Notes under the pieces: model-generated
What the model was told of the DNA's origin: nothing
What the model saw: only the letters and a program-made list of their open reading frames with translations
Databases searched by the model: none
Source of the DNA: Verrucomicrobiales bacterium
Lineage (GTDB): Bacteria > Verrucomicrobiota > Verrucomicrobiia > Limisphaerales > F1-80-MAGS106
Length of the DNA stretch: 41,470 nt
Direction: 5' to 3'
NCBI GenBank assembly: GCA_005805305.1
Contig: SYMW01000252.1
Coordinates: 1 to 41,470, forward strand
Translations under genes and position numbers: made by a program
Shown here: one piece after another, positions 38,752 to 41,470 of the stretch
Layout of the letters: each line of letters begins with the position of its first letter
Position numbering within the stretch: the stretch's first letter is position 1

Positions 38752-40332
38752 ATGAGGCCTGAATCACCCCAATCGCCTGCCGTCAAAGCCCGAGGCCGAC
38801 AATGCAATAACAGGCACGGAAAAAGCTTTTCCACCCCTCGAATGTCAGCACCTCCTGAAAAACGAAGCGCAGCCCGCGCTTGGTTCGCGGCGTGGCCAAC
38901 CGCGGCATTCGTGCTCGCCGCCCTGCTCGCGGGGCGCGTTGGCGGCGCCGCGGCCGCCGAACGGCCGGAGCTCGCCATCCCTGCCAAGGACAAGGTGTAC
39001 GTCATCCCCATCCGCGAGAATATCATGCCACCCTTGGTGTACGTGGTCCGCCGAGGGGTCAAAGATGCCATGGAGTCGGGCGCCACCGCGTTGATTCTCG
39101 ACATGAAAACCGATGGCGGCAGGGTGGATGTGACGGAGGAAATCATCGAAATCGTCAGCAAGTTCAAGGGAACCACGGTGACGTATGTCAACGACCGGGC
39201 CTTCTCGGCAGGCGCTTTCATCTCCACGGCGACCCAAAAAATCTACATGGCGCCTCAAAGCGTCATCGGCGCGGCGGCGCCGATCATGATGGCGCCGGGA
39301 GGAGGAGTCGCCGAAAAGCTCCCCGACACCATGGAGGTCAAGATGACCTCCGCGGTCCGGGCACTGGTCCGCGTTCAAGCCGAAAAAAACGGTCACAACA
39401 TCGAAGTCGTCGAAGCGATGATAGACAAGACCAAGGAGTTGAAAATGGATGGCGAGGTCTTGAACAAAGAGGGAAACATCCTGACGCTGACCGACCGTCA
39501 GGCGTCGAAGGAGTATGGGGACCCTCCGAAAAAACTGCTTTCCTCAGGCACTGTGGAGTCGCTCGACGCGCTCCTGGTTGAGCTCGGCTACACCGCCGCG
39601 CAGCGAGTGGATATCCAGCCGACAGGGGCGGAAAAACTAGGCACCTGGATCAACGCGATCGCGCCCATCCTGCTCATCATTGGCATGATTGGAGTCTACA
39701 TCGAATTCAAAACACCGGGCTTCGGGTTGCCGGGAATCATCGGAATCATCGCGTTCACCCTTTATTTCTTCGGAGGCTACGTCGCCGGCCTCTCGGGGGC
39801 GGGATGGGGGGTTGTGTTCGTTTTGGGACTGGTCCTGGTGGCCGTGGAGTTATTCCTCTTTCCTGGAACTTTCATCGCCGGAATCACGGGCGGGGTGCTG
39901 ATGCTGGTGGCGATTGTCATGGGCATGGTGGACATGTATCCCGGCGCGCCTTCGTGGCCCGCGTTTCCGCAACTGCGAATTCCACTTCGGGACATCAGCG
40001 TGGCTATCATCGTCTCGCTCGCGGTTGTCGTCGTCATGGCGGGCTATTTCCCGAAGAGTTCACTCTACAATAAACTCGTGTCACAAACGGCCAGCGGAGA
40101 GGCCTTCAACACCGCGGAAGAGGAGCGGCACACCTCCCAAGTTGGTTTGAACGGCGTGGCGATTTCTCCGTTGCTCCCCGGCGGAAAAGCTCGGTTCGGC
40201 GACCGAATCCTCGATGTCATCACTCAAGGAGAGCTGATCGAAAAAGGCTCTAAAGTAAAAATCATCGGGCACAGCGCCTCGGTCGCAGTGGTCGAGGAAC
40301 ACGGAGGGAACGAGGGCTCCATCCCGGGATGA
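38752..40332 (+). CDS. NfeD family membrane-bound serine protease (ClpP-class, full length)
   Basis: IPIRENIMPPLVYVVRRGVKDAMESGATALILDMKTDGGRVDVTEEI, YVNDRAFSAGAFISTATQKIYMAPQSVIGAAAPI, C-terminal TM plus NfeD domain. Confidence 0.92.
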   Translation: MRPESPQSPAVKARGRQCNNRHGKSFSTPRMSAPPEKRSAARAWFAAWPTAAFVLAALLAGRVGGAAAAERPELAIPAKDKVYVIPIRENIMPPLVYVVRRGVKDAMESGATALILDMKTDGGRVDVTEEIIEIVSKFKGTTVTYVNDRAFSAGAFISTATQKIYMAPQSVIGAAAPIMMAPGGGVAEKLPDTMEVKMTSAVRALVRVQAEKNGHNIEVVEAMIDKTKELKMDGEVLNKEGNILTLTDRQASKEYGDPPKKLLSSGTVESLDALLVELGYTAAQRVDIQPTGAEKLGTWINAIAPILLIIGMIGVYIEFKTPGFGLPGIIGIIAFTLYFFGGYVAGLSGAGWGVVFVLGLVLVAVELFLFPGTFIAGITGGVLMLVAIVMGMVDMYPGAPSWPAFPQLRIPLRDISVAIIVSLAVVVVMAGYFPKSSLYNKLVSQTASGEAFNTAEEERHTSQVGLNGVAISPLLPGGKARFGDRILDVITQGELIEKGSKVKIIGHSASVAVVEEHGGNEGSIPG

Positions 40333-40387
40333 TTTCCGCCTCGGATCGATGGGCGGCGACAAAACTGGCAAGGGGAGGCGCCTAGAG

Positions 40388-41470
40388 ATGACTTCACGCT
40401 GGTCGATGGCAAGACCCTCGACGCGCGTCAATCTGCGGCTCTTTGGATTTGCCGCCTCAATGACGCTGCTGGCGGGCCTGATCCCCTGGGCCGGCTATGC
40501 CGCTTGGCAGGGACTCCAGCAGGTGCGCCAAAACTTTGGGGCTGTCCGAAGTCACAGTTTTCATCTCGCGGAGCACCTCGAAACCAGCATCCGAGACTTG
40601 AACGAGTGTGCCCTCCACTTTGATTTCCGCAAGGCCCCCGAAGACAAATCGCGATTCCTGGCGTTGAGCGCCAGGGTGCAACGATGGCTCCGTTCAAGCG
40701 AATCCTCAGTTACAACGGCGGCGGAACTCGATCTGCTAAAACAAATTAAAGCCGCTTTCCCGATCTACATCGAAAGGACAACCGAATTCTTGGAACGAAG
40801 CGCCCCCGTCGGGGCGGCGGCTGACGCGAGGCCGCCCCTGGAACAGATCGCGGGGCATTCCGAACCCTTCCTGGACCTGTGCCGCAAGCTCAGGACCGCC
40901 GAGGGAGAGGCTCTTAATCGCTTTGTGGCCAGCTCGCACCAAGCCGTGAACAACTTGCAGTGGCTGCTCGTGGCTTTCGTCGCCCTGGTGGCAATCCTGG
41001 GATTTGCCGCGACCAGATTGATTTACAGGACTGCTGTGTCACCGCTGCGCGCCAAGCTTGTCGAGAGCCGGGCCATGGTCGAACGCCAGGAGAAACTCGC
41101 TTCCCTCGGCACGCTCGCTGCCGGCGTCGCCCACGAAATCCGCAATCCGCTCACGGCCATCAACGTCCGCCTCCACAGCCTCCGTCGAACGTTGCTCGAT
41201 GGCTCTTCCGAACACGATGATGTCATGGTCATAGACCAGGAAATTAAGCGGCTGGATCGCATCGTCCGCGATTTTTTAGATTTCGGCCGGCGCGCGGATC
41301 CGCGCTTTTCGACCATCCCCGCCGAAAGTTTGCTCACTCGAATCCAAGAGTTGCTGGCCCCGCAATGGCACAAATCCGCCATCCGCCTTGAGATTGAACC
41401 GGCTCCCGCGGCGTGGATTCGCGCCGACTTGCCCCAACTGGAACAAGTGCTCATCAATCTCATCCAAAAC
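40388..41470 (+). CDS. Sensor histidine kinase, truncated by window end
   Basis: Manual translation from ATG 40388: two TM segments, HisKA LASLGTLAAGVAHEIRNPLTAINVRLHSLRR, RLDRIVRDFLDFGRRADP, N-box start QLEQVLINLIQN at the edge. Absent from the supplied ORF track because the frame is open at the end. Confidence 0.92.
   Translation, partial: MTSRWSMARPSTRVNLRLFGFAASMTLLAGLIPWAGYAAWQGLQQVRQNFGAVRSHSFHLAEHLETSIRDLNECALHFDFRKAPEDKSRFLALSARVQRWLRSSESSVTTAAELDLLKQIKAAFPIYIERTTEFLERSAPVGAAADARPPLEQIAGHSEPFLDLCRKLRTAEGEALNRFVASSHQAVNNLQWLLVAFVALVAILGFAATRLIYRTAVSPLRAKLVESRAMVERQEKLASLGTLAAGVAHEIRNPLTAINVRLHSLRRTLLDGSSEHDDVMVIDQEIKRLDRIVRDFLDFGRRADPRFSTIPAESLLTRIQELLAPQWHKSAIRLEIEPAPAAWIRADLPQLEQVLINLIQN

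Overview
The window looks like chromosomal sequence from a Verrucomicrobia/PVC-type bacterium. This is inferred from DUF1549/DUF1553, DUF1501, PSCyt1-SUMF1, Tat-exported Gfo/Idh/MocA, PmoA-like and dispersed H-X9-DG pseudopilin genes. I annotate about 30 protein genes, including a truncated ABC ATPase at the left edge and a histidine kinase running off the right edge that the ORF track misses. I also mark two Rho-independent terminators, a broken FitAB/VapBC-type toxin-antitoxin module and a frameshifted Calx-beta gene. The most notable signal is not protein coding. It is a dispersed family of foldback elements sharing a short core (roughly AAGGCNNGACGA..GGAGCATAYCC-loop-GGRTCTGTGA..GAGCAACG). 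In the best copies the core is enclosed by long inverted arms that are nearly complementary within a copy but unrelated between copies. Two loci (about 11941-12242 and 13542-13820) have the same layout: an outer stem enclosing two head-to-head core hairpins. Further copies lie at 13333-13447, 21313-21407, 22811-22909 and 32552-32650. Two insertions appear to have altered host genes: one replaces the leader of a prepilin-like gene and one supplies the stop codon of an oxidoreductase gene. Whether the family is a non-autonomous mobile element, a structured RNA, or both cannot be decided from this window.
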